From: Hydractinia symbiolongicarpus | Lineage: Eukaryota > Cnidaria > Hydrozoa > Anthoathecata > Hydractiniidae | Assembly (NCBI RefSeq): GCF_029227915.1 | Contig: NC_079877.1 | Coordinates: 20,735,851-20,799,850 of the forward strand | Direction: 5' to 3' | DNA: 64,000 nt | Shown here: piece by piece, positions 49,958 to 63,300 of the stretch | Position numbering within the stretch: the stretch's first letter is position 1 | How the letters are laid out: the number at the start of each line of letters is the position of its first letter | The notes under the pieces: model-generated | The model's database searches: none | Seen by the model: the letters and a program-made list of their open reading frames with translations, nothing else | Told to the model about the DNA's origin: nothing | Translations under genes and position numbers: made by a program

Positions 49958-51594
49958 CTTACACGTAAATAACGTGGTTCCAGGTGTCTGGGCGGCTTGC
50001 CATTGGTCTAGTCCTTGCAGTCTCAATGGACTACAACATGCCAAGTCGTTTTCTTTGGCTCAATGGCCTGATATCACCTTCAACTTGACGCATAGCATTC
50101 TGAAGCCTACAATATGGCTTTCTACCGCCTAATAAAGACCTTACACGAAAATCACGTAGTTCCACGAGTCTGCGCATGGTGCTATTGGTCTAGTTGTCTC
50201 AGTCTCAAAGGACTACAAGGTCCAAAGTCATTTTCCTTAGCACCATGCCCTTATATCACCGTCAACTACGTGCGTAACCTTGTAAAGGCCGTAGTATGGC
50301 TTTTTGCGGCCTAATTAAGGCCTTACACGTGAATTACGTGGTTCCACGTGTCTGCGCAGCTTGCCATTGGTCTAGTCTTTGCTGTCTCAATAGACTACTA
50401 CGTCCCAAGCCGTTTTTCTTGGCGTCATGGCATTATATCATCGTTAACTACGTGCATTGCCTTTCAAAAGCCTTAATATGGACTTTCGTGTTCTAGTTAA
50501 GGCCTTGCACGTAAATCACGTGGTTCCACGTGTCTGCGGAGGTTGCCATTGGTCTAGTCCGTGCAGCCTCAATGGACTACAACGCTACAAGTCGTTTTCC
50601 TTGGCGCCATGCCTTTGTATCACCGTCAACTACGTGCAAAGCTTTCTGAAAGCCGTTATATGGCTTTTTGCGGCGTAATTAAGGCCTTACACGTAAATAA
50701 CGTGGTTCCACGTGTCTGGGCAGCTTGCCATTGGTCAAGTCCTTGCAGTCTCAATGGACTATAACATGCCAAGTCGCTCTCTTTGGCCTGTTGGCCTGAT
50801 ATAACCTTCAACTTGGCGCATAGCATTCTGAAGCCTGTAATATGGCCTTCTACCGCCTAATAATGGCCTTACACGAAAATCACGTAGTTCCACGAGTCTG
50901 CGCATGGTGCCATTGGTCTAGTTCTCTCAGTCTCAAAGGACTACAACGCTACAAGTCGGTTTCCTTGGCGTCATGGCCTTATATCACCGTCAACCACGTG
51001 CATAGCCTTCTAAAAGACGTAATATTGTCTTTTACGGCATAATTAAGGCCCTACACTAAAATTACGTGGTTCCACGTATCGGCACGGGTTACCATTGGTC
51101 TAGTCCTTGCAGTCTCAATGGACTACAACGTCCCAAGTTGTTTTCCTTGACGCCATGCCCTTTTATCATCGTTAACTACGTGCATTGCCTTTCAAAAGCC
51201 GTAGTATGGCCTTTTGCAGCCTAATTAAGACCTTTCACGTAAATTGCGTGGTTCCACAAGCCTGCGCATGTTATCATTGGTCTAGTCCTTTCAGTTTCAA
51301 TGGACTTTAACGTGCCAAGTCGTTTTTCTTGGCGCCATGGCCTTATATCACCGTCAACTACGTGCATAGCTATCTAAAAGCCGTAATATGGCCTTTTGCC
51401 GCTGAATACAGGCCTTACACGAAAGTCACCTGTTTCCACGAGACTTCGCTTGGTACCATTGGTCTAGTCCTTTTAGTCCCAAAAAACTACAACCTTTAAA
51501 GTGGTTTTCCTTGACGCCATGCCCTTTATCATCGTCAACTAAGCGCATAGCCTTCTAAAAGCCGTAATAAGGCCTTTTGCGGCCTATTTAAGGC
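49958..51594 (+). repeat. 1636-bp (9-monomer) HOR, copy 1
   Basis: Recurs at an offset of 1636 bp. The part 49958-50985 has a clear partner at 51595-52622. The remainder (about 51070-51594) is instead related to 49251-49775 at an offset of 1819 bp, so the unit was assembled from two neighbouring blocks. Confidence 0.85.
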
Positions 51595-52622
51595 CTTACA
51601 CGTAAATAACGTGGTTCCAGGTGTCTGGGCGGCTTGCCATTGGTCTAGTCCTTGCAGTCTCAATGGACTACAACATGCCAAGTCGTTTTCTTTGGCTCAA
51701 TGGCCTGATATCACCTTCAACTTGACGCATAGCATTCTGAAGCCTACAATATGGCTTTCTACCGCCTAATAAAGACCTTACACAAAATCACGTAGTTCCA
51801 CGAGTCTGCAAATGGTGCTATTGGTCTAGTTGTCTCAGTCTCAAAGAACTACAAGGTCCAAAGTCATTTTCCTTAGCACCATGCCCTTATATCACCGTCA
51901 ACTACGTGCATAACCTTGTAAAGGCCGTAGTATGGCTTTTTGCGGCCTAATTAAGGCCTTACACGTGAATTACGTGGTTCCACGTATCCGCGCAGCTTGC
52001 CATTGGTCTAGTCTTTGCTGTCCCAATGGACTACTACGTCCCAAGCCGTTTTTCTTGGCGTCATGGCCTTATATCAACGTTAACTACGTGCATTGCCTTT
52101 CAAAAGCCTTAATATGGACTTTCGTGTTCTAGTTAAGGCCTTGCACGTAAATCACGTGGTTCCACGTGTCTGCGGAGGTTGCCATTGGTCTAGTCCGTGC
52201 AGCCTCAATGGACTACAACGCTACAAGTCGTTTTCCTTGGCGCCATGCCTTTGTATCACCGTCAACTACGTGCAAAGCTTTCTGAAAGCCGTTATATGGC
52301 TTTTTGCGGCGTAATTTAGGCCTTACACGTAAATAACGTGGTTCCACGTGTCTGGGCAGCTTGCCATTGGTCAAGTCCTTGCAGTCTCAATGGACTATAA
52401 CATGCCAAGTCGCTCTCTTTGGCCCGTTGGCCTGATATAACCTTCAACTTGCCGCATAGCATTCTGAAGCCTGTAATATGGCCTTCTACCGCCTAATAAT
52501 GGCCTTACACGAAAATCACGTAGTTCCACGAGTCTGCGCATGGTGCCATTGGTCTAGTTCTCTCAGTCTCAAAGGACTACAACACTACAAGTCGGTTTCC
52601 TTGGCGTCATGGCCTTATATCA
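51595..52622 (+). repeat. 1636-bp HOR, copy 2 (partial)
   Basis: Second copy of 49958-50985. It includes the joined AGCCTCAATGG/ACGCTACAAGTCG monomer (52186 region) and CGCTCTCTTTGG. One base is lost in TTACACAAAATC near 51779. It ends where ATATCACCGTCAACCACG in copy 1 becomes ATATCAACGTTAACTACG. Confidence 0.85.
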
Positions 52623-55600
52623 ACGTTAACTACGTGCATTGCCTTTCAAAAGACGTAATATGGATTTTCGTGTTCTAATTAAGGCCTTATACGTGAATTG
52701 CGTGGTCCCACGTGTGCGCGCAGCTTGCCATTGGTCTAGTCCTTGCAGTCTCAATGGACTACAACGTCCCAAGTGGTTTTCTTTGGCGCCATGCCATTGT
52801 ATCACCGTCAACTGCGTGCATAGCCTTCTACAAGCCGTAGTATCGCCTTTTGTAGCCTAATTAAGGCCTTACATGTAAATTACGTGGTTCCACAAGCCTG
52901 CGCATGGTATCATTGGTCTAGTCTTTTCAGTGTCAATGGACTGCAACGAGCCAAGACGTTTCCTTGGCGCCATGGCCTTATATCACCGTCAACTGGACCA
53001 TGACCTGGTAGCACCTTCAACTGGTCGCATAGCCTTCTAAAGCCTGTAATATAGCATTTTGCAGCAGAATAAAGGCCTTAAACGAAAATCACGTATTTCC
53101 ACGAGCCTGCTCATGGTATTATTGTTCTAGTCATTTTGGTCTCAAAGGACTATAACGTTGCAAGGCAGTTTCCTTGGCGTCATGGCCTTATATCACCATC
53201 AACTACGTGCATAGCCTTCTAAAAGCCGTAGTATAGCCTTTTGCGGCTTAATTAAGGCCTTACACGTAAATTACGTAGTTCCACGTGTTTGGGCAGATTG
53301 CCATTGCTGTCTCCATGGACTACAACGGCCCAAGTCGTTTTCCTTGTCGTCATGGCCTTATATCAACGTTAACTACGTGCATTGCCTTTGAATGGCCGTA
53401 GTATGGTCTTTCGCAGCCTAATTAAGACCTTACACGGAAACTACGTGGTTCCACAAGCCTGCGCATGGTATCATTGGTATAGTGCTTTCAGTTTTAATCG
53501 ACTGTAACGTGCCAAGTCGTTTTTCTTGACGCCATGGCCTTATATAACCGTCAACTACGTGCATAGCTATCTAAAAGCCGTAATATGGGCTTTTGCCGCT
53601 GAATACAGGCCTTACAAGAAAATCAGGTGTTTCTACGAGACTTCGCCTGGTACTATTGGTCTAGTCCTTCTAGTCTCAAAGGACTACAAGGTTCAAAGTC
53701 GGTTTCCTTGTCGCCATGGCCTTATATCACCGTCAACTACGTGCATAGCCTTCTAAAAGACGTAATATTGTCTTTTACGACATAATTAAGGCCCTACACT
53801 AAAATTACGTGGTTCCACGTATCGGCACGGGTTGCCATGGGTCTAGTCTTTGCAGTCTCAATGGACTACAACGTCCCAAGTCGTTTTCCATGTCACCATG
53901 CCCTTATATCATCGTCAATTACGCGCATAGCCGTCTACAAGGCGTAGTATGGCCTTTTGCAGCCTAATTAAGGCCTTACACGTAAATTACGTGCTTCCAC
54001 AAGTTGGCGCATGTTATCATTGGTCTAGTCCTTTCAGTCTCAATGGACTCCAACGTGCCAAGTCGTTTTACTTGGCGCCATGGCCTTATATCACCGTCAA
54101 CTACGTGCATAGCCTTCTAAAAGACGTAATATTGTCTTTTATGACATAATTAGGCCCTACACTTAAATTAAGTGGTTCCACGTATCGGCACGGGTTGCCA
54201 TGGGTCTAGTCTTTGCAGTCTCAATGGACTACAACGTACCAAGTCGTTTTCCATGTCACCATTGCCTTATATCAACGTCAACTACGAGCATAGCCTTCTG
54301 AAAGCCGTGATATGCCCTTTTGCCGCCTAATAAAGACCTTACACGTAAATCACTTATTTCCACGAGACTGCGCATGGCACCATTGGTCTAGTCCTTCCAG
54401 TCACAATGGACTACAACGTCCAAAGTCGTTTTCTTTGGCGCCATGGCCTTTTATCACAATCAACTGCGCGCATAGCCTTCCAAAAGGCGTAATATGGCTT
54501 TTTGCTGCCTAATTAAGGCCTTACACGTAAATTACGTGGTTCTACGAGCCTGCGCATTGTACCATTGGTCTAGTCCTTGCAGTCACAATGAACTACAACG
54601 TCCAAAGTCGTTTTCTTTGGCGCTATGGCCTTTTATCACAATCAATTACGCGCATAGCGTTCTACAAGCCGTAGTATGGCCTTTTGCAGCCTAATTAAGG
54701 CCTTACACGTAAATTACGTGCTTCCACAAGTTAGCGCATGGTATCATTGCTCTAGTCCTTGCAGTCTCAATGGACTACAACGTCCCAAGTTGTTTTCCTT
54801 GACGCCATGCCCTGTTATCATCGTTAACTACGTGCATTGCCTTTCAAAAGCCGTAGTATGGCCTTTTGCAGCCTAATTAAGACCTTACACGTAAATTACG
54901 TGGTTCCACAAGCCTGCGCATGTTATCATTGGTCTAGTCCTTTCAGTTTCAATGGACTGTAACGTGCCAAGTCGTTTTTCTTGGCGCCATGGCCTTATAT
55001 CACCGTCAACTACGTGCATAGCTAACCAAAAGCCGTAATATGGCCTTTTGCCGCTGAATACAGGCCTTACACGAAAGTCACCTGTTTCCACGAGACTTCG
55101 CTTGGTACCATTGGTCTAGTCCTTGCAGTCTCAATGGACTACAACGGCCCAAGTGGTTTTCCTTGACGCCATGCCCTTTATCATCGTCAACTAAGCGCAT
55201 AGCCTTCTACAAGCCGTAATATGGCCTTTTGCCGCCTAATAAAGGCCTTACACGTAAATTACATATTTCCACGAGCCTGCGCATGGTACCATTGGTCTGG
55301 TCCTTTTAGTTTCAAATAACTACAACGTTCCAAGTCGGTTTCCTTAGCGTCCTGGCCTTATATCACCGTCAACTACGTGTGTAGCCTTCTAAAAGCCGTA
55401 ATATGGACTTTTGTGTTCTAGTTAAGGCCTTGCACGTAAATCACGTGGTTCCAGGTGTCTGGGCGGCTTGCCATTGGTCTAGTCCTTGCTGTTTCCATGG
55501 ACTAAAACGTCCCAAGTCGTTTTCCTTGGCGCCATGCCTTTGTATCACCGTCAAGTACGTGCAAAGCTTTCTGAAAGCCGTTATATGGCTTTTTGCGGCG

Positions 55601-57875
55601 TAATTAAGGCCTTACACGTAAATAACGTGGTTCCACGTGTCTGGGCAGCTTGCCATTGATCAAGTCCTTGCAGTCTCAATGGACTACAACATGCCAAGTC
55701 GTTTTCTTTGGCTCAATGGCCTGATATCATCTTCAACTAGGCGCATAGCCTTCTAAAGCCTGTAATATGGCCTTTTGCCGCCGAATAAAGACCTTACACG
55801 AAAATCACATATTTCTACGAGACTGCACATGCTACCATTGGTCTTGTCCTTTTTGTCTTAAAGGACTACAACGTTCCAAGTCGGTTTCCTTGACGCCGTG
55901 GCCTTATATCACAGTCAACTACATGCATAGCTTTCTAAAAGCCGTATTATGGCTTTTTGCAGCCTAATTAAAGCCTTACTCGTGAATCACGTAGTGCCAC
56001 GTGTCCGCGCAGCATGCCATTGGTGTAGTTCTTTCTGTCTCAATGGACTACAACGTGCCAAGTAATTTTCTTAGGCGCTATGGCCTGATACCACCTTTAA
56101 CTAGGCGCATAGCTTTTAAAAGCCGTAGTATGGCCTTTTGCAGCCTAATTAAAGCCTTACACGTAAAATACGTGGTTCCACGTGTGCGCGCAGCTTGCCA
56201 TTGGTCTAGTCCTTGCAGTCTCAATGGACTACAACGTCCCAAGTTGTTTTCCTTGACGCCATGCCCTGTTATCATCGTTAACTACGTGCATTGCCTTTCA
56301 AAAGCCGTAGTATGGCCTTTTGCAGCCTAATTAAGACCTTACACGTAAATTACGTGGTTCCACAAGCCTGCGCATGTTATCATTGGTCTAGTCCTTTCAG
56401 TTTCAATGGACTGTAACGTGCCAAGTCGTTTTTCTTGGCGCCATGGCCTTATATCACCGTCAACTACGTGCATAGCTAACCAAAAGCCGTAATATGGCCT
56501 TTTGCCGCTGAATACAGGCCTTACACGAAAGTCACCTGTTTCCACGAGACTTCGCTTGGTACCATTGGTCTAGTCCTTTTAGTCTCAAAGGACTACAACC
56601 TTCGAAGCGGTTTTCCTTGACGCCATGCCCTTTATCATCGTCAACTAAGCGCATAGCCTTCTAAAAGCCGTAATAAGGCCTTTTACGGCCTATTTAAGGC
56701 CTAACACGTGAATCACGTGGTTCCAAGTGTCCGAGCAGGTTGCCATTGGTCTAGTCCTTGCAGTCTCAATGGACTACAACGGCCCAAGTGGTTTTCCTTG
56801 ACGCCATGCCCTTTATCATCGTCAACTAAGCGCATAGCCTTCTACAAGCCGTAATATGGCCTTTTGCCGCCTAATAAAGGCCTTACACGTAAATTACATA
56901 TTTCCACGAGCCTGCGCATGGTACCATTGGTCTGGTCCTTTTAGTTTCAAATAACTACAACGTTCCAAGTCGGTTTCCTTAGCGTCCTGGCCTTATATCA
57001 CCGTCAACTACGTGTGTAGCCTTCTAAAAGCCGTAATATGGACTTTTGTGTTCTAGTTAAGGCCTTGCACGTAAATCACGTGGTTCCACGTGTCTGCGGA
57101 GGTTGCCATTGGTCTAGTCCTTGCTGTTTCCATGAACTACAACGTCCCAAATCGTTTTCCTTGGGGCCATGCCCTTGTATCACCGTCAACTACGTACATA
57201 GCGTTCTAAAAGCCGTTATATGGCTTTTTTCGGCGTAATTAAGGCCTTACACGTAAATAACGTGGTTCCAGGTGTCTGGGCGGCTTGCCATTGGTCTAGT
57301 CCTTGCAGTCTCAATGGACTACAACATGCCAAGTCGTTTTCTTTGGCTCAATGGCCTGATATCACCTTCAACTTGACGCATAGCATTCTGAAGCCTACAA
57401 TATGGCTTTCTACCGCCTAATAAAGACCTTACACGAAAATCACGTAGTTCCACGAGTCTGCGCATGGTGCTATTGGTCTAGTTGTCTCAGTCTCAAAGAA
57501 CTACAAGGTCCAAAGTCATTTTCCTTAGCACCATGCCCTTATATCACCGTCAACTACGTGCGTAACCTTGTAAAGGCCGTAGTATGGCTTTTTGCGGCCT
57601 AATTAAGGCCTTACACGTGAATTACGTGGTTCCACGTGTCCGCGCAGCTTGCCATTGGTCTAGTCTTTGCTGTCTCAATGGACTACTACGTCCCAAGCCG
57701 TTTTTCTTGGCGTCATGGCCTTATATCAACGTTAACTACGTGCATTGCCTTTCAAAAGCCGTAATATGGACTTTCGTGTTCTAGTTAAGGCCTTGCACGT
57801 AAATCACGTGGTTCCACGTGTCTGCGGAGGTTGCCATTGGTCTAGTCCTTTCAGTTACAATGGACTGTAATGTGC
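52623..57875 (+). repeat. Mosaic satellite zone with 1454/1635-bp repeats
   Basis: 54757-55120 matches 56211-56574 at an offset of 1454 bp, and 55121-55455 matches 56756-57090 at 1635 bp. The second block thus has one extra monomer (56575-56755) inserted between the two halves. 54312 and 54494 are close to 60982 and 61164. No gene or insertion is seen. Confidence 0.82.
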
Positions 57876-58947
57876 CAAGTCGTTTTTCTTGGCACCATGG
57901 CCTTATATCACCATCAACTACGTGCATAGCTATCTAAAAGCCGTAATATGGCCTTTTGCCGCTGAATACAATCCTTACACGAAAGTCACGTGTTTCCACG
58001 AGACTTCGCCTGGTACCATTGGTCTAGTCCTTTTAGTCTCAAAGGACTACAACGTTCAAAGTCAGTTTCTTTGACGCCATGGCCTTATATCAATGTCACG
58101 TACATAGATAGCCTTCTAAAAGCCATAATATGGCTTTTTGCGTCTTAAATAAGGCCTTACACGTAAATTTCGTAGTTCCACGTGTTCACGGATATTGCCA
58201 TTGGTCTAGTCCTTGCTGTCTGAATGGACTACAACGTCCCAACTCCTTTTCGTTTGCGTCATGGCCTTATATCAACGTTAACTACGTGCGTAGCCTTCTA
58301 AATGCCGTAGTATGGCTTTTTGCCGCCTAATAACGGCCTTACACGTGAATTACGTGGTTCCACGTGTCTAGTCCTTGCTGTTTCCATGGACTACAACGTC
58401 CCAAGTCGTTTTCCTTGGCGCCATGCCTTTGTATCACCGTCAACTACGTGCAAAGCTTTCTGAAAGCCGTTATATGGCTTTTTGCGGCGCAATTAAGGCC
58501 TTACACGTAAATAACGTGGTTCCACGTGTCTGGGCAGCTTGCCATTGATCAAGTCCTTGCAGTCTCAATGGACTACAACATGCCAAGTCGTTTTCTTTGG
58601 CTCAATGGCCTGATATCACCTTCAACTTGACGCATAGCATTCTGAAGCGTACAATATGGCTTTCTACCGCCTAATAAAGACCTTACACGAAAATCACGTA
58701 GTTCCACGAGTCTGCGCATGGTGCTATTGGTCTAGTTGTCTCATTCTCAAAGAACTACAAGGTCCAAAGTCATTTTCCTTAGCACCATGCCCTTATATCA
58801 CCGTCAACTACGTGCGTAACCTTGTAAAGGCCGTAGTATGGCTTTTTGCGGCCTAATTAAGACCTTACACGTGAATTACGTGGTTCCACGTGTCCGCGCA
58901 GCTTGCCATTGGTCTAGTCTTTGCTGTCTCAATTGACTACTACGTCC
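57876..58947 (+). repeat. 1072-bp HOR, copy 1
   Basis: A unit of six monomers minus 20 bp; the missing 20 bp is the deletion at 58366, where CACGTGTCT is joined to AGTCC. Monomers starting at 57889 and 58130 recur at 58961 and 59202. Confidence 0.9.
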
Positions 58948-60019
58948 CAAGTCGTTTTTCTTGGCACCATGGCCTTATATCACCATCAACTACGTGCATA
59001 GCTATCTAAAAGCCGTAATATGGCCTTTTGCCGCTGAATACAATCTTTACACGAAAGTCACGTGTTTCCACGAGACTTCGCCTGGTACCATTGGTCTAGT
59101 CCTTTTAGTCTCAAAGGACTACAACGTTCAAAGTCAGTTTCTTTGACGCCATGGCCTTATATCAATGTCACGTACATAGATAGCCTTCTAAAAGCCATAA
59201 TATGGCATTTTGCGTCTTAAATAAGGCCTTACACGTAAATTTCGTAGTTCCACGTGTTCACGGATATTGCCATTGGTCTAGTCCTTGCTGTCTGAATGGA
59301 CTACAACGTCCCAACTCCTTTTCGTTGGCGTCATGGCCTTATATCAACGTTAACTACGTGCGTAGCCTTCTAAAGGCCGTAGTATGGCTTTTTGCCGCCT
59401 AATAACGGCCTTACACGTGAATTACGTGGTTCCACGTGTCTAGTCCTTGCTGTTTCCATGGACTACAACGTCCCAAGTCGTTTTCCTTGGCGCCATGCCT
59501 TTGTATCACCGTCAACTACGTGCAAAGCTTTCTGAAAGCCGTTATATGGCTTTTTGCGGCGTAATTAAGGCCTTACACGTAAATAACGTGGTTCCACGTG
59601 TCTGGGCAGCTTGCCATTGATCAAGTCCTTGCAGTCTCAATGGACTACAACATGCCAAGTCGTTTTCTTTGGCTCAATGGCCTGATATCACCTTCAACTT
59701 GACGCATAGCATTCTGAAGCCTGTAATATGGCCTTCTACCGCCTAATAATGGCCTTACACGAAAATCACGTAGTTCCACGAGTCTGCGCATGGTGCCATT
59801 GGTCTAGTTCTCTCAGTCTCAAAGGACTACAAGTTATAAAGTCATTTTCCTTAGCGCCATGCCCTTATATCACCGTCAACTAGGTGCATAGCCTTTTAAA
59901 AGCCGTTATATGGTCTTTTGCGGCCTAATTAAGGCCTTACACGTGAATTACTTGATTCAACAAGCCTGCGCATGGTAGCATTGGTCTAGTCCTTTCAGTT
60001 ACAATGGACTGTAATGTGC
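58948..60019 (+). repeat. 1072-bp HOR, copy 2
   Basis: Follows copy 1 from 58948 to about 59720 with few changes (for example ATACAATCTTTAC, TGGCATTTTGCG), including the 20-bp deletion at 59438. After 59720 it switches from the CTACCGCCTAATAAAGACC monomer to the related CTACCGCCTAATAATGGCC monomer, so its tail is recombinant although the spacing to copy 3 is kept. Confidence 0.88.
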
Positions 60020-60385
60020 CAAGTCGTTTTTCTTGGCACCATGGCCTTATATCACCATCAACTACGTGCATAGCTATCTAAAATCCGTAATATGGCCTTT
60101 TGCCGCTGAATACAGTCCTCACACGAAAGTCACGTGTTTCCACGAGACTTCGCCTGGTACCATTGGTCTAGTCCTTTTAGTCTCAAAGGACTACAACGTT
60201 CAAAGTCAGTTTCCTTGACGCCATGACCTTATATCAATGTCACGTACATAGATAGCCTTCTAAAAGCCATAATATGGCTTTTTGCGTCTTAAATAAGGCC
60301 TTACACGTAAATTTCGTAGTTCCACGTGTTCACGGATATTGCCATTGGTCTAGTCCTTGCTGTCTGAATGGACTACAACGTCCCA
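60020..60385 (+). repeat. 1072-bp HOR, copy 3 (partial)
   Basis: About two monomers, equal to the start of copies 1 and 2 at offsets 2144 and 1072. It breaks at GTCCCAAGTCGTTTTCC, where the HOR copies read GTCCCAACTCCTTTTCG. Confidence 0.87.
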
Positions 60386-63300
60386 AGTCGTTTTCCTAGG
60401 CGCCATGCCTTTGTATCACCGTCAACTACGTGCAAAGCTTTCTGAAAGCCGTAATTAAGGTCTTACACGTAAATAACGTGGTTCCACGTGTCTGGGCAGC
60501 TTGCCATTGGTCAAGTCCTTGCAGTCTCAATGGACTATAACATGCCAAGTCGTTCTCTTTGGCCCGTTGGCCTGATATAACCTTCAACTTGGCGCATAGC
60601 ATTCTGAAGCCTGTAATATGGCCTTCTACCGCCTAATAATGGCCTTACACGAAAATCACGTAGTTCCACGAGTCTGCGCATGGTGCCATTGGTCTAGTTT
60701 TCTAAGTCTCAAAGGACTACAAGTTCCAAAGTCATTTTCCTTAGCGCCATGCCCTTATATCACCGTCAACTACGTGCGTAGCCTTGTAAAGGCCGTAGTA
60801 TGGCTTTTTGCGGCCTAATTAAGGCCTTACACGTGAATTACGTGGTTCCACGTGTCCGCGCAGCTTGCCATTGGTCTAGTCCGTGCAGCCTCAATGGACT
60901 ACAACGCTACAAGTCGGTTTCCTTGGCGTCATGGCCTTATATCAACGTCAACTACGAGCATAGCCTTCTGAAAGCCGTGATATGGCCTTTTGCCGCCTAA
61001 TAAAGACCTTACACGTAAATCACTTATTTCCACGAGACTGCGCATGGCACCATTGGTCTAGTCCTTGCAGTCACAATGGACTACAACGTCCAAAGTCGTT
61101 TTCTTTGGCGCCATGGCCTTTTATCACAATCAACTGCGTGCATAGCCTTCTAAAAGGCGTAATATGGCTTTTTGCCGCCTAATTAAGGCCTTACACGTAA
61201 AATACGTGGTTCTACGAGCCTGCGCATTGTACCATTGGTCTAGTGCTTGCAGTCACAATGAACTACAACGTTCAAAGTCGTTTTCTTTGGCGCCATGGCC
61301 TTTTATCACAATCAATTACGCGCATAGCGTTCTACAAGCCGTAGTATGGCCTTTTGCAGCCTAATTAAGGCCTTACACGTAAATTACGTGCTTCCACAAG
61401 CCTGCGCATGGTATCATTGGTCTAATCCTTTCAGTCTCAATGGACTGCAACGTGCCAAGTCGTTTTCCATGGTGCCATTGCCTTATATCAACGTCAACTA
61501 CGAGCATAGCCTTCAAAAAACCGTAATATGGCCTTTTTGCGGCTTAATAAAGGCCTTACACGTAAATCACATATTTCCACGAGCCTGTGCATGGTACTAT
61601 TGCTCCAGTCCTTTTAATCTCAACGGACTACAACGTCCAAAGTCATTTTTCTTGACGCCAGCCATTTATATTGCCGTCAACTACGTGCATAGCCATCTAA
61701 AAGCCGTAATATGGCCTTTTGCCGCTGAATAAAGGCCTTACACCAAAATCACGTATTTCCACGAGACTGCACATGTACCATTGGTCTAGTTCTTGCAGTC
61801 ACAATGAACTACAACGTCCCAAGTCGTTTTCCTTGGCGCCATGCCCTTGTATCACCGTCAATTACGTGCATAGCCTTCTAAAAGCCGTTATATGGATTTC
61901 GCGGCGTAATTAAGCCTTATACGTGAATAACGTGGTTCCACGTGTGCGCGCAGCTTGCCCTTGGTCTAGTCCTTGCACTCTCAATGGACTACAACATGCC
62001 AAGTCGTTTTCTTTCTCGCGATGGCCTGATATCACCTTCAACTTGGCGCATAGCCTTCTGAAGCCTGTAATATGGCCTTTTACCGCCTAATAAAGGCCTT
62101 ACACGAAAATCACGTAATTCCACGAGTCAGCGCATGGTGCCATTGGTCTAGTTCTCTCAGTCTCAAAGGACTAATAAGTTCTAAAGTCATTTTCCTTAGC
62201 GCCATGCCCTGATATCACCGTCAACTACGTGCGTAGCCTTCTAAAAGCCGTAGTATGGCTTTTTGCGGCCTAATTCAGGCCTTACACGTAAATTACGTGG
62301 TTCCACAAGCCTGCGCATGGTATCATTGGTCTAGTCCTTTCAGTGTCAATGGACTGCAATGCGCCAAGACGTTTCCTTGGCGCCATGGCGTTATATCACC
62401 GTCAACTGGACCATGACCTGGTAGCACCTTTAACTAGGCGCATAGCCTTCTAAAGCCTGTAATATGGCCTTTTGCCGCCGAATAAAGGCCTTACACGAAA
62501 ATCACATATTTCTACGAGACTGCACATGCTACCATTGGTCTTGTACTTTTTGTCTTAAAGGACTACAACGTTCCAAGTCAGTTTCCTTGACGCCGTGGCC
62601 TTATATCACAGTCAACTACATGCATAGCTTTCTAAAAGCCGTATTATGGCTTTTTGCAGCCTAATTAAAGCCTTACTCGTGAATCACGTAGTGCCACGTG
62701 TCCGCGCAGCTTGCCATTGGTCTAGTTCTTTCTGTGTCAATGGACTACAACGTGCCAAGTAATTTTCTTAGGCGCTATGGTCTGATACCACCTTTAACAA
62801 GGCGCATAGCTTTTAAAAGCCGTAGTATGGCCTTTTGCAGCCTAAATAAAGCCTTACACGTAAAATACGTGGTTCCACGTGTGCACGCAGCTTGCCATTG
62901 GTCTAGTCCTTGCAGTCTCAATGGACTACAACGTCCCAAGTTGTTTTCCTTGACGTCATGCCCTGTTATCATCGTTAACTACGTGCATTGCCTTTCAAAA
63001 GCCGTAGTATGGCCTTTTGCAGCCTAATTAAGACTTTACACGTAAATTACGTGGTTCCACAAGCCTGCGCATGTTATCATTGGTCTAGTCCTTTCAGTTT
63101 CAATGGACTGTAACGTGCCAAGTCGTTTTTCTTGGCGCCATGGCCTTATATCACCGTCAACTACGTGCATAGCTATCTAAAAGCCGTAATATGGCCTTTT
63201 GCCGCTGAATACAGGCCTTACACGAAAGTCACCTGTTTCCACGAGACTTCGCTTGGTACCATTGGTCTAGTCCTTTTAGTCTCAAAGGACTACAACCTTC

